From positions 1 through 10,888 of the forward strand of contig JAUYBK010000005.1 in the NCBI GenBank assembly GCA_030693105.1: 10,888 bases of DNA. Direction: 5' to 3'. The stretch is from Methanobacteriaceae archaeon (GTDB lineage: Archaea > Methanobacteriota > Methanobacteria > Methanobacteriales > Methanobacteriaceae). A program made the translations under genes and the position numbers. How positions within the stretch are numbered: the stretch's first letter is position 1; every line of letters begins with the position of its first letter. Under the pieces are notes generated by a model that was not told where the DNA came from, made no database searches, and worked only from the letters and a program-made list of their open reading frames with translations. Below, piece by piece: positions 1-6,139 of this stretch.

Positions 1-17
1 TCTTAAAATAAAAAGTT

Positions 18-54
18 GGGGAGGACTTAATAGCCATCCTCCCCGGTTTTTTTT
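18..54. terminator. Bidirectional hairpin terminator
   Basis: GGGGAGGA (18-25) pairs perfectly with TCCTCCCC (37-44) around an 11-base loop. A run of eight T follows on the plus strand (47-54), and T-rich sequence (AACTTTTTATTTT) follows on the minus strand, so it can end transcription from both sides. It lies directly behind the minus-strand zinc-ribbon gene, whose stop codon at 53-55 overlaps the edge of the plus-strand T-run. This suggests a convergent plus-strand gene just left of the window. The structure is seen directly; its function is inferred. Confidence 0.75.
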
Positions 55-790
55 AAATCAGTTCCACGTATTTCTTCTTAATTTCTTCAAACTCTTCTGA
101 GGTTATAGCACCTAGGTCCAGAAGTTCTTTGGCTTTTTTAATCTTCTCCATCGGGTCAACATCCGGGGTTGCTTCAGTTTTAGGGGTGTCTCTTGGAGTT
201 TCTACCGGGGGCTCAACTGGAGTTTCTACAACGGGGGTCTCCTCTACTTCTTCTGGAGGAGTAGGGGTTATAACTTCTTTTTCTTCCTTCTCAAGAGAGC
301 TTTGTCCCAGTTTGAAGGTTTTAACTTCGGGGGTAGCGGTAGGAGGGGTTTCCTCTGGAAGTGGTTCTTCAACAGTTAGTTCTTCCGAAACTTCTTCTTC
401 CACTGCTGTAATCTCTTCTTTAGGTGTAGATCCTTCTCCAGTCACATCTTCCATTTTCTGTCCGCACACCACGCAGAACTTGGCCTGAGGCTGGTTATGG
501 TGCTGGCAATTGGGGCATTTCTTGTAATCTGCTGCTTCAGAGCGTGGTAGGGGTTTATCTTCAGCTGGTTCTTGGGAGGCTTCAACTACCTGTTCCAGGT
601 TGTTCCCACATCCTATGCAAAACTTAGCATCTTTAGGATTTTCAGTCCCGCAGGATTCACAGATTTGAGTATCATCGGGAACTTTTTTTCTCACCGGGGG
701 CACCGGGGTGGGTGCTTCTATTTTTGTCTCGGGTTTAACTCCTCTCCTACGATCTTCAAGCATTTTTTTTATTTCTTCATTGGAAACCAT
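53..790 (-). CDS. Double zinc-ribbon protein with C-terminal SHOCT domain
   Basis: This 245-residue protein is soluble, with no signal peptide or membrane segment. A basic N-terminus is followed by two CxxC...CxxC zinc ribbons, C44/C47/C58/C61 and C92/C95/C106/C109, each with the FCxxCG ending common in archaeal zinc-ribbon proteins. Residues about 115-210 are a low-complexity acidic linker rich in Glu, Pro and Thr, probably disordered. Residues about 212-242 (DPMEKIKKAKELLDLGAITS, then EEFEEIKKKY) match the SHOCT short helical domain, which is generally found at protein ends and thought to mediate oligomerisation. The ATG at 788-790 has an AGGAGTG ribosome binding site seven bases upstream. 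The gene stands alone, with its own promoter-like box upstream and a hairpin terminator behind it. Domain identities are confident; the biological role is unknown, and a scaffold or regulatory adaptor is only a guess. Confidence 0.9.
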   Translation of the reverse strand: MVSNEEIKKMLEDRRRGVKPETKIEAPTPVPPVRKKVPDDTQICESCGTENPKDAKFCIGCGNNLEQVVEASQEPAEDKPLPRSEAADYKKCPNCQHHNQPQAKFCVVCGQKMEDVTGEGSTPKEEITAVEEEVSEELTVEEPLPEETPPTATPEVKTFKLGQSSLEKEEKEVITPTPPEEVEETPVVETPVEPPVETPRDTPKTEATPDVDPMEKIKKAKELLDLGAITSEEFEEIKKKYVELI

Positions 791-830
791 AACTTCACAC
801 TCCTATTTTTTTTATGTTTTAAGACGCATG

Positions 831-840
831 ATAATAAATT
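831..840 (-). promoter_or_regulatory. TATA-like box of the zinc-ribbon gene
   Basis: On the minus strand AATTTATTAT lies about 40 bases before the start codon. An archaeal transcription start about 25 bases downstream would fall near 810, just before the AGGAGTG ribosome binding site (798-804), giving a short leader of about 20 bases. The geometry fits; nothing else tests it. Confidence 0.45.
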
Positions 841-843
841 CTA

Positions 844-881
844 ATAGGCCTATAGAAATATTTCTCTTTATGAAATATTTC
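844..881. promoter_or_regulatory. Three short palindromes upstream of the promoter, possible operator
   Basis: ATAGGCCTAT (844-853) is a perfect 10-base palindrome. It is followed by two identical copies of the perfect palindrome GAAATATTTC at 855-864 and 872-881, starting 17 bases apart. They sit immediately upstream (minus-strand sense) of the TATA-like box at 831-840, where an archaeal activator or repressor could bind. AT-rich DNA makes short palindromes by chance, so the identical repetition is the stronger argument. Confidence 0.4.
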
Positions 882-987
882 AGGACTATTATACTAATTT
901 TACCCCACTAGTCATCCCCTACCAGTACTCCATCTAGTTAACACTTCCTTTAAGTTTATAAAATAACCAAATGATTCAAAAACCATA

Positions 988-1737
988 TCAATCACTAAAC
1001 TGGTTTAAAGTACCCATCATTCCCCTTTTTATGGCAGATTTCACAAAGGAAGCAGCTTCCACCAGGGCGTCTTCTAATTCAAGACCCCGGGCTAATAAAG
1101 CCGTAACCGCGGCGGAGTAGGTGCATCCACTGCCGTGGGTATGGGGACTTTCAATGATCTCTCCCTCCATCACCGTCACCGAACCGTTGTAGAAGATGTC
1201 TTTACCTTCCAGATGGCCCCCCGTTACCACCACCGGACAGATCTTCCCAATCTTCACAGCCGCACGCACAGCATCTTCTTCAGTTAGTATAGTGATCCCC
1301 GCTAGTTGCTGGGCCTCCTGGAGGTTAGGGGTAACCAGCCGGGCCCAGGGCAGTAAGTCCTTTTTAAAACTCTTTACCAGTCCTTTTTGAGACAGTTTTC
1401 CTCCGGATCCGGCCACCATAACCGGATCAACCACCAGCTCTAACTGATAATCGCGGGTCTTACGGGCCACCAGCTCCACTATATCCGTAGAGTATAGCAT
1501 GCCCGTTTTAGCATATTTTAAGGGGTAAACTTCTTTTAAGAGGTCCAATTCTTGCTCAATAAACTCCAGTGGCACCGGCTCAATACTGGCTACCCTGCGA
1601 ACGTTTTGGGCGGTTAAAGCAGTTATAACAGCAGTAGCGTACACTCCTAGTGCATGGAAGGTTTTCACATCGGCTATTACTCCCGCACCTCCCGAAGGAT
1701 CGAAACCAGCAATGCTGAGGGCTATAAGGGAGGACAT
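988..1737 (-). CDS. thiD: Hydroxymethylpyrimidine (phosphate) kinase ThiD, stand-alone form
   Basis: This ribokinase-fold enzyme phosphorylates HMP and HMP-phosphate to HMP-pyrophosphate with ATP, in the pyrimidine branch of thiamine synthesis in the cytosol. Visible marks are the N-terminal substrate motif GFDPSGGAG (11-19), ITALTAQN (38-45), DPVM (104-107), VTPN (135-138) and the phosphate-loop/catalytic signature HTHGSGCT (199-206) with C205. The 249 residues match a complete single-domain ThiD. Many methanogens carry a ThiD-ThiN fusion (the second domain being thiamine-phosphate synthase), but here the protein ends at GTLNQFSD with no ThiN. It is the last gene of the proS operon: its ATG lies three bases after the cofC stop, and its AGGAT-like ribosome binding site is inside the cofC 3' end. 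Confidence 0.9.
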   Translation of the reverse strand: MSSLIALSIAGFDPSGGAGVIADVKTFHALGVYATAVITALTAQNVRRVASIEPVPLEFIEQELDLLKEVYPLKYAKTGMLYSTDIVELVARKTRDYQLELVVDPVMVAGSGGKLSQKGLVKSFKKDLLPWARLVTPNLQEAQQLAGITILTEEDAVRAAVKIGKICPVVVTGGHLEGKDIFYNGSVTVMEGEIIESPHTHGSGCTYSAAVTALLARGLELEDALVEAASFVKSAIKRGMMGTLNQFSD

Positions 1738-1740
1738 GGT

Positions 1741-2433
1741 TTATATCCTTTTTAATGAATTTTTGGATCGTTCCACTCGCAACCGGTCCGATCCCCGGTG
1801 GGAGTGAACCGACAATCCCAAACTTTCCAGGTACTTTTGGGTGTGGGTGCCAGCTCCGTGGAGCATGATCTCCCCCAAATCTTCCGCCGTGTTCACGTCC
1901 AGTGATAAGTAGAAGGAATCAAATATTTGAAAGCTTAAACCATTTTTTTCAGCCTCTTTTATGTGTTTGAAGAAACTAAAATCCCCAAATCTCATCGGGA
2001 ATTTCCGAGAGGGGCATAGTAATGCATTGGTTCCACCGCCCTTGGCCGGGGCAATGACCACATCTTCCTCTTCGGCAATTTCTCTCATCATCTGCACGTG
2101 GCCGGTACACAACAGGGGCACGTCGGAGGGCACGATGAGAACCTGATGGTAACTACCGGAGCACCACGCTACAGCCTGCATCAGGGCCCCGTTTAAGTCG
2201 GTTTCACCTTCTTCACGGAGACATTTAACAGATAATGGTTTTAGGAAGTCCAGCACATCCCGGTCAGAGCTTATTACCAGGACCAGGTCGTTAGAATCCT
2301 TCAAAGCTCTTACCACATCTTTTAACATAGCTTTCAATAGATTTTCCCGTTCGGGGGGTGACAGTGCTGGTGAAAGCCGGGTTTTGGCCTGGGTAAATCT
2401 GGATACTGGTATTATGGCGGCTGTCTTTTTCAT
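1741..2433 (-). CDS. cofC: 2-phospho-L-lactate guanylyltransferase CofC
   Basis: CofC activates 2-phospho-L-lactate with GTP to lactyl-2-diphospho-5'-guanosine, the donor used by CofD to build coenzyme F420, the hydride carrier of methanogenesis. From the ATG at 2431-2433 the protein has 230 residues. Family motifs run in order: IIPVSRF (7-13), AKTRLSP (16-22), SDVPLL (103-108), the glycine-rich APAKGGGTNALL (128-139), LDVNTAEDL (178-186) and HGAGTHTQKYL (192-202). A longer reading starts at a TTG (2449-2451) abutting the upstream stop codon. I prefer the ATG because AAGGT (2441-2445) sits seven bases before it and the family normally begins close to the IIPV strand. The last 20 or so residues are basic and less family-like. 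It is third in the proS operon, 18 bases behind the secreted protein gene. Confidence 0.9.
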   Translation of the reverse strand: MKKTAAIIPVSRFTQAKTRLSPALSPPERENLLKAMLKDVVRALKDSNDLVLVISSDRDVLDFLKPLSVKCLREEGETDLNGALMQAVAWCSGSYHQVLIVPSDVPLLCTGHVQMMREIAEEEDVVIAPAKGGGTNALLCPSRKFPMRFGDFSFFKHIKEAEKNGLSFQIFDSFYLSLDVNTAEDLGEIMLHGAGTHTQKYLESLGLSVHSHRGSDRLRVERSKNSLKRI

Positions 2434-2440
2434 ATTCTTA

Positions 2441-2445
2441 ACCTT
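2441..2445 (-). promoter_or_regulatory. Ribosome binding site deciding the cofC start
   Basis: AAGGT lies seven bases before the ATG at 2431-2433 and inside the alternative TTG-started reading frame, so it favours the ATG. Confidence 0.5.
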
Positions 2446-2451
2446 TCCCAA

Positions 2452-3138
2452 TTAAATCCCCAGTGTATTTTTAAACCAGTTTCTAAGTGCGTCTATCCCG
2501 CTGGTAATTCCTTCGGGGCTGGACAGGTTGGTCATGTTCTTTAAGGTTTCGTTAGAAAGTCCAAACTGGGTGGTGACGTTGTTATTAGCGGCAGTCAAAT
2601 CCTGCTTCAACTGGTAATAAGTTGATTTACTGCTCTGGACCATAGCTTGTGCTTCACCAGTGTAAGGGTCCACTTCCCCCCCTTTTTTCAGGATCCATAT
2701 TTTCAACTGGGCGCTGCGGGCGCTGGACGGGTCAGAAGGGTTGGAATCCGTGATTATAGTGAGAACCATAGTATTGGCAGTCTGGTTTGCTGTTAATTTG
2801 GCCCCGGGAGTGGCTTTCTGGTCGGGCTCGGCGCAGTACGTTTTAACTGTGCTGTTGCTAGCGGCGGGTATGGTAAGATCCTCGGCTACCACCAGGTCCT
2901 GGGACGAGGGGTTGTTTAGAATCTGTCCCTTTCTGACAGTGACCGGGGTTGTTCCATTATTTTTCATGGTCACGGTGTGGGGTACGGTACCAGCGGCAGT
3001 GTCCTGCTTTATTTCCACCTTACCATCGGCCTGCGCCTTTTCAAGGTCAACACCCCCCAGTGAGGCGAAGTTAGTTACTCCCATAACCACTGCAAAAATT
3101 ACTATCAACGACACTAACAGTATAACCCTGAAATTCAT
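2452..3138 (-). CDS. Membrane-anchored extracytoplasmic protein, function unknown
   Basis: This 228-residue protein has one hydrophobic N-terminal segment (about residues 4-24), an uncleaved anchor or signal sequence with no lipobox. The rest is a Thr/Asn/Ser-rich extracytoplasmic part with at least seven N-x-S/T sequons (for example at 61, 95, 118, 187, 196, 201 and 204), fitting archaeal surface glycosylation. Residues about 40-130 look like a beta-rich domain: alternating hydrophobic strands, PVTVRKGQIL, then VKTYCAEPD with the single cysteine C102. The C-terminal part (about 165-228) is probably helical. The ATG has a GGGAGGA site (3148-3154) that overlaps the proS stop codon, with nine bases between, so it is read from the proS transcript. 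I do not recognise a named family. Its place between a tRNA synthetase and cofC does not reveal a role. Confidence 0.8.
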   Translation of the reverse strand: MNFRVILLVSLIVIFAVVMGVTNFASLGGVDLEKAQADGKVEIKQDTAAGTVPHTVTMKNNGTTPVTVRKGQILNNPSSQDLVVAEDLTIPAASNSTVKTYCAEPDQKATPGAKLTANQTANTMVLTIITDSNPSDPSSARSAQLKIWILKKGGEVDPYTGEAQAMVQSSKSTYYQLKQDLTAANNNVTTQFGLSNETLKNMTNLSSPEGITSGIDALRNWFKNTLGI

Positions 3139-3153
3139 TCTAACAATTCCTCC

Positions 3154-4557
3154 CTAGTAAGTTCGGGCCAGAAGAGCCCGGTATTTAATCGGCTGACCGC
3201 ATTTTATACAAATTCCATCTAAAACTTCTTCCTGGGCTCCCAGGATATCCACGTGAAATAGTTCCTCTAGATCTTTACCACAATCTTCGTCCCCACACCA
3301 ACAAAATGACACAATACCGCCTTTTGTTTCAATAGTTGCTTTTGCTTCATCTATGGTGGAAACTTCCCGGATGTTGTCCTGCAGATTTTTCCAGGCCTGG
3401 GCTTTAAGGTTTAGGGTGATAAGCTTTAGTTCACCTTTAACTTTCTCCACCACGGCATTTTCCTGGTATTCTAAGAATTCCTTGGCTCCATTTCTTCGTT
3501 TGAAGACAATTTTACCCTCTTTAAGGTCGCGAGGCCCGATCTCTATCCGGAGGGGCACTCCTCTCATTTCCCATTCATAAAATTTCTTACCGGCCCGGAG
3601 GTCCCGATCATCCAGGTGGACCCTTATACCTGCTGATTTCAACCTATTTTTCAGGTCTTCACAGAATTCTAAAACTTCTTCGGCACCTTTTTTAAATATA
3701 ATGGGCACTACCACCACCTGGAAGGGAGCCACTTCCGGTGGAAGTGATAGTCCTGATTCATCACCGTGCACTCCGATTAGGGAGGCACTGATCCGGTCCG
3801 AGAGCCCGTAGCAGGACTGGTAGACGTATTCATGTTGACCTTCCTCAGTTTCGTAGGTGATCTGGAAGGTGCGGGCGAAGGTCTGGCCCAGGTTGTGCAC
3901 GGTACCGATCTGGAGGGTTTTTCCATCGGGCAGTAGGGTGTCAAAGGCCATGGTGTAGTCGGCCCCGGGAAACTTGTCCCACTCCGGACGTCGGGTTACG
4001 ACGTAGGGAATGCCTAACTGGTCAAAAAAGGATGAATAAATTTCAATGGCACGTTCCACTTGTTCTTCTGCCTCTGGGGATGTGGCGTGGACGGTGTGAG
4101 CTTCCTTAAAGGTAGTGATTTCCCTTACTCTAATTAAGGGTCGGGTGTGTTTGGTTTCGTAGCGGAAGGTGTTGACTGCTTGATAAAACCTCATGGGAAG
4201 ATCCTGGTGACTGCGCACCCACAGTGCAAACATGGGGTACATGGCAGTTTCACTGGTAGGCCGGAGGGCCAGTTTCTTTCCAAGGGGAGTTAGTCCGCCG
4301 TGGGTTACCCAGTACACTTCTTCTTCAAATCCTTTAACGTGGATGGCCTCCTTGGCCAGTTCATCTTCGGGTATTAGTAGGGGGAAGAGAACTTCCTCGT
4401 GGTCTTCGTCCAGAATACTTTTAAGTATGTTCAGGGTGTTTTTTCTTATCTGAAAACCCTGGGGGAGCCATACATGCATCCCCTTAATAGGATATCTGGT
4501 GTCGATAATTTCTGCTTCTTCTAGGATGTTGTGGAACCATTCACTGAACTTGGACAT
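3154..4557 (-). CDS. proS: Prolyl-tRNA synthetase, archaeal/eukaryal type
   Basis: This class II synthetase charges tRNA-Pro with proline in the cytosol. Starting at ATG 4555-4557 it has 467 residues: motif 1 region KGMHVWLPQGF (about 26-35), the proline loop RPTSET (99-104), motif 2 FRYETKHTRPLIRVRE (131-146), motif 3 with GLSDRISASL...GDESGL (251-270), an anticodon-binding domain (about 280-385) and a C-terminal zinc module with C421, C426, C450 and C453; C419 is an additional cysteine. The chain ends in the conserved Tyr467. There is no bacterial editing (INS) insertion between motifs 2 and 3, as expected for this type. An upstream TTG (4588-4590) would add 11 residues but has no ribosome binding site. 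The ATG has GGTGA four bases before it and fits homologues starting near FSEWFH. It is the first gene of a four-gene operon. Confidence 0.97.
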   Translation of the reverse strand: MSKFSEWFHNILEEAEIIDTRYPIKGMHVWLPQGFQIRKNTLNILKSILDEDHEEVLFPLLIPEDELAKEAIHVKGFEEEVYWVTHGGLTPLGKKLALRPTSETAMYPMFALWVRSHQDLPMRFYQAVNTFRYETKHTRPLIRVREITTFKEAHTVHATSPEAEEQVERAIEIYSSFFDQLGIPYVVTRRPEWDKFPGADYTMAFDTLLPDGKTLQIGTVHNLGQTFARTFQITYETEEGQHEYVYQSCYGLSDRISASLIGVHGDESGLSLPPEVAPFQVVVVPIIFKKGAEEVLEFCEDLKNRLKSAGIRVHLDDRDLRAGKKFYEWEMRGVPLRIEIGPRDLKEGKIVFKRRNGAKEFLEYQENAVVEKVKGELKLITLNLKAQAWKNLQDNIREVSTIDEAKATIETKGGIVSFCWCGDEDCGKDLEELFHVDILGAQEEVLDGICIKCGQPIKYRALLARTY

Positions 4558-4561
4558 TTCT

Positions 4562-4566
4562 TCACC
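4562..4566 (-). promoter_or_regulatory. Ribosome binding site deciding the proS start
   Basis: Minus-strand GGTGA lies four bases before ATG 4555-4557. It falls inside the reading frame that would start at the TTG at 4590, which argues against that longer start. Confidence 0.6.
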
Positions 4567-4611
4567 GATAGTGTGTAATTTTAAAGTCAATACATAGCTT
4601 TTTAGGTGTTT

Positions 4612-4620
4612 AATAATAAA
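4612..4620 (-). promoter_or_regulatory. Candidate TATA box of the proS operon
   Basis: Minus-strand TTTATTATT is preceded by the purine-rich CAAAAAG (BRE-like). A start about 25 bases on, near 4591, would give a leader of about 33 bases containing the GGTGA site. A second AT-rich candidate, TATATTTAAT near 4648-4657, would give a longer leader. The choice between them is not settled by the sequence. Confidence 0.4.
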
Positions 4621-4789
4621 CTTTTTGACAGCAACTAGCTAAGAGATTATTAAATATAGTACAGAAATTTTTAAGGAAATTTTAAAGTTGGCTAACAGCC
4701 CTCCTTTGGCGAGGATCAGGGGAAGATATCAAAAATTATTTTAAAGAAGCCCTATCACAATTTAGTAGTAGACGGATGGTGGTGAATAT
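4621..4789. promoter_or_regulatory. Divergent proS/egsA promoter region with GC-rich hairpin patch
   Basis: Within AT-rich DNA lies a GC-rich patch (about 4687-4722) with two short potential hairpins: GGCT/AGCC (4690-4693 with 4697-4700) and TCCT/AGGA (4702-4705 with 4712-4715). For egsA the best TATA-like stretch is TTATTTTAA near 4736-4744, implying a start near 4765, about 25 bases before the coding start. A near repeat, AAATTTTTAAGG/AAATTTTAAAG, lies at about 4667-4687. No ORF is supported here. Confidence 0.35.
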
Positions 4790-5836
4790 ATGGATTTTAA
4801 ACAGGTGTTGCTCCCCCGGGAGATGCATGTGGGACCCGGTGTAATAAATGATACCGGCGCCATATGCAAAGATTTAAGAATTAAAGGTAATGTTTTGGTG
4901 GTCACGGGACCTAAAACCTTGAAAATTGGGGGGGAGCAGGTTATAGAAAGCTTGCAAAAAAATGATTTTGAAGTGGAAGACATTATCATTCACCACCCCT
5001 CCCTGGAAACAGTGCAAGAGGTGCAGGACCTGCTCCAGAAGTGTTCAGCCGTCCTGGGTGTGGGTGGAGGTAAAGTGATTGACGTGGCTAAACTGGCTTC
5101 CACTTCTTTGAAACTGGACTTTATAAGTATCCCCACTGCTGCTTCTCACGATGGCATTGCTTCACCCCGTGCGTCTATAAAAAACGATGCGGGGAGTGTT
5201 TCTTTAGAGGCTGCTCCCCCCATGGGAGTTATCGCTGATACCCGGATAATCAGTCAGGCCCCTTTTCGTCTTTTAGCAGCCGGCTGTGGGGACATAATCT
5301 CCAACCAGACCGCAGTCCTGGATTGGAAACTGGCCCACCGACTTTTAAACGAGTACTTCAGTGACTCGGCCGCGGCTCTTTCACTCATGACCGCCGAGAT
5401 GACCACTAAAATGGCGGATGCGGTAAAAGAGGGACATGTGGAAAGTGCAGCAGTGGTGGTTAAGGGACTCATCAGCAGTGGCATGGCCATAAGTATTGCC
5501 GGCAGCAGTCGACCAGCCAGCGGAGCAGAGCATAAATTCAGTCATGCTCTGGATATTGTAGCACCTAAACCTGCCCTGCACGGTGAGCAGTGTGGGGTGG
5601 GTACCATTATGATGATGTACCTCCATGGAGGAGATTGGAGGTTCATACGGGATACGCTCCAAATCATTAAAGCCCCTATCAATGCCCAAGAGTTAGGTAT
5701 AAAACCAGAACATATTATTGAAGCCCTTACCAAGGCACCCCACATCCGTGAGAAGCGTTACACCATTCTCGGGGACCGGGGATTAACTTCGGAATCTGCT
5801 GAAAAAATAGCATTGAAAACCGGAGTTATTGATTAA
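4790..5836 (+). CDS. egsA: sn-glycerol-1-phosphate dehydrogenase [NAD(P)+]
   Basis: This enzyme reduces dihydroxyacetone phosphate to sn-glycerol 1-phosphate with NAD(P)H. It sets the archaeal stereochemistry of membrane ether lipids and is the first committed step of the lipid backbone. The 348 residues are full length for the zinc-dependent iron-ADH/GlyDH-like family. Seen are the dinucleotide-binding GVGGGKVID (90-98), SIPTAASHDGIASP (113-126), GCGDIISN (165-172) with metal ligand D168, SGAEHKFSHAL with H248, and ALHGEQCGVG with H264; these three are the expected zinc ligands. The ATG has GGTGA (4781-4785) four bases upstream. It is divergent from the proS operon and probably transcribed from its own promoter. 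A 303-base gap separates it from the next plus-strand gene, so it may be monocistronic. Confidence 0.97.
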   Translation: MDFKQVLLPREMHVGPGVINDTGAICKDLRIKGNVLVVTGPKTLKIGGEQVIESLQKNDFEVEDIIIHHPSLETVQEVQDLLQKCSAVLGVGGGKVIDVAKLASTSLKLDFISIPTAASHDGIASPRASIKNDAGSVSLEAAPPMGVIADTRIISQAPFRLLAAGCGDIISNQTAVLDWKLAHRLLNEYFSDSAAALSLMTAEMTTKMADAVKEGHVESAAVVVKGLISSGMAISIAGSSRPASGAEHKFSHALDIVAPKPALHGEQCGVGTIMMMYLHGGDWRFIRDTLQIIKAPINAQELGIKPEHIIEALTKAPHIREKRYTILGDRGLTSESAEKIALKTGVID

Positions 5837-6139
5837 GAAGTTTAGTAGATTAACCATACAATTTTACTTTCCACCGGGGTCCTGGTTCTTTAATTATACT
5901 GTTTTAATCAGATTTGATTAAAAATTGTCCCTATAGATTTATATTTAACAGAGGTTACTCCTCCCCTCGTTTTGAAGACCTGAAACCTTGGTGTTATAAA
6001 TTGTATAAAGTAAGTAGGGAAATAGATATAAGCTTTGAATTTGATAAAAGACTTATTGGACGTTATTATCAATATTATCCCGATAATACTTTTCGACTGG
6101 TCCATGATATCAATGGGTTAGGCCCCGGAGGATTACTAC
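5837..6139 (+). other. 303-base gap: leader/promoter region or decayed ORF
   Basis: This stretch is clearly more AT-rich than the genes around it. It holds several TATA-like elements: TTTATATT (5938-5945), TTATAAA (5994-6000) and TATAAA (about 6005-6010). There is also a near-palindrome CCATGATATCAATGG (6102-6116). A frame is open from 5908 and would run from a TTG at 5914 to 6216, overlapping UPF0179. It has no internal ATG before the overlap, no ribosome binding site, a Tyr/Phe/Ile-rich unfamiliar product, and an opposing open frame on the other strand. I therefore do not call a gene. Weak pairing (ACC/GGT) near 5875-5890 followed by T-rich sequence could end egsA transcription. The region probably carries the promoter and leader of UPF0179-rpiA. 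Confidence 0.4.

Larger units (their letters stand above)
791..987. other. Intergenic region between thiD and the zinc-ribbon gene
   Basis: These 197 AT-rich bases hold the promoter elements of the zinc-ribbon gene at their left end. At the right end, behind thiD, the minus strand shows only a weak stem (TGATT/AATCA, 990-994 with 972-976, which overlaps the thiD stop codon) followed by TTTGGTTATTTTAT; this may serve as the operon's terminator. No convincing small ORF or RNA gene was seen in the middle. Confidence 0.5.

Noticed and set aside
129..488. Plus-strand ORF of 119 residues, Ser/Gly/Val-rich
   Set aside because: It is the complement of the repetitive Glu/Pro/Thr linker of the zinc-ribbon gene. 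Its low-complexity product is a shadow and it has no ribosome binding site.
2741..3157. Plus-strand ORF of 138 residues antisense to the anchored protein gene
   Set aside because: The minus-strand product has a clear anchor, sequons and an overlapping operon ribosome binding site. The plus-strand frame is a shadow.
4762..4989. Minus-strand ORF of 75 residues opposite the egsA start
   Set aside because: It overlaps the conserved egsA N-terminus and has no family resemblance.
5908..6105. Minus-strand ORF of 65 residues
   Set aside because: It is opposite an AT-rich intergenic stretch, hydrophobic by base composition, and has no ribosome binding site or family resemblance.
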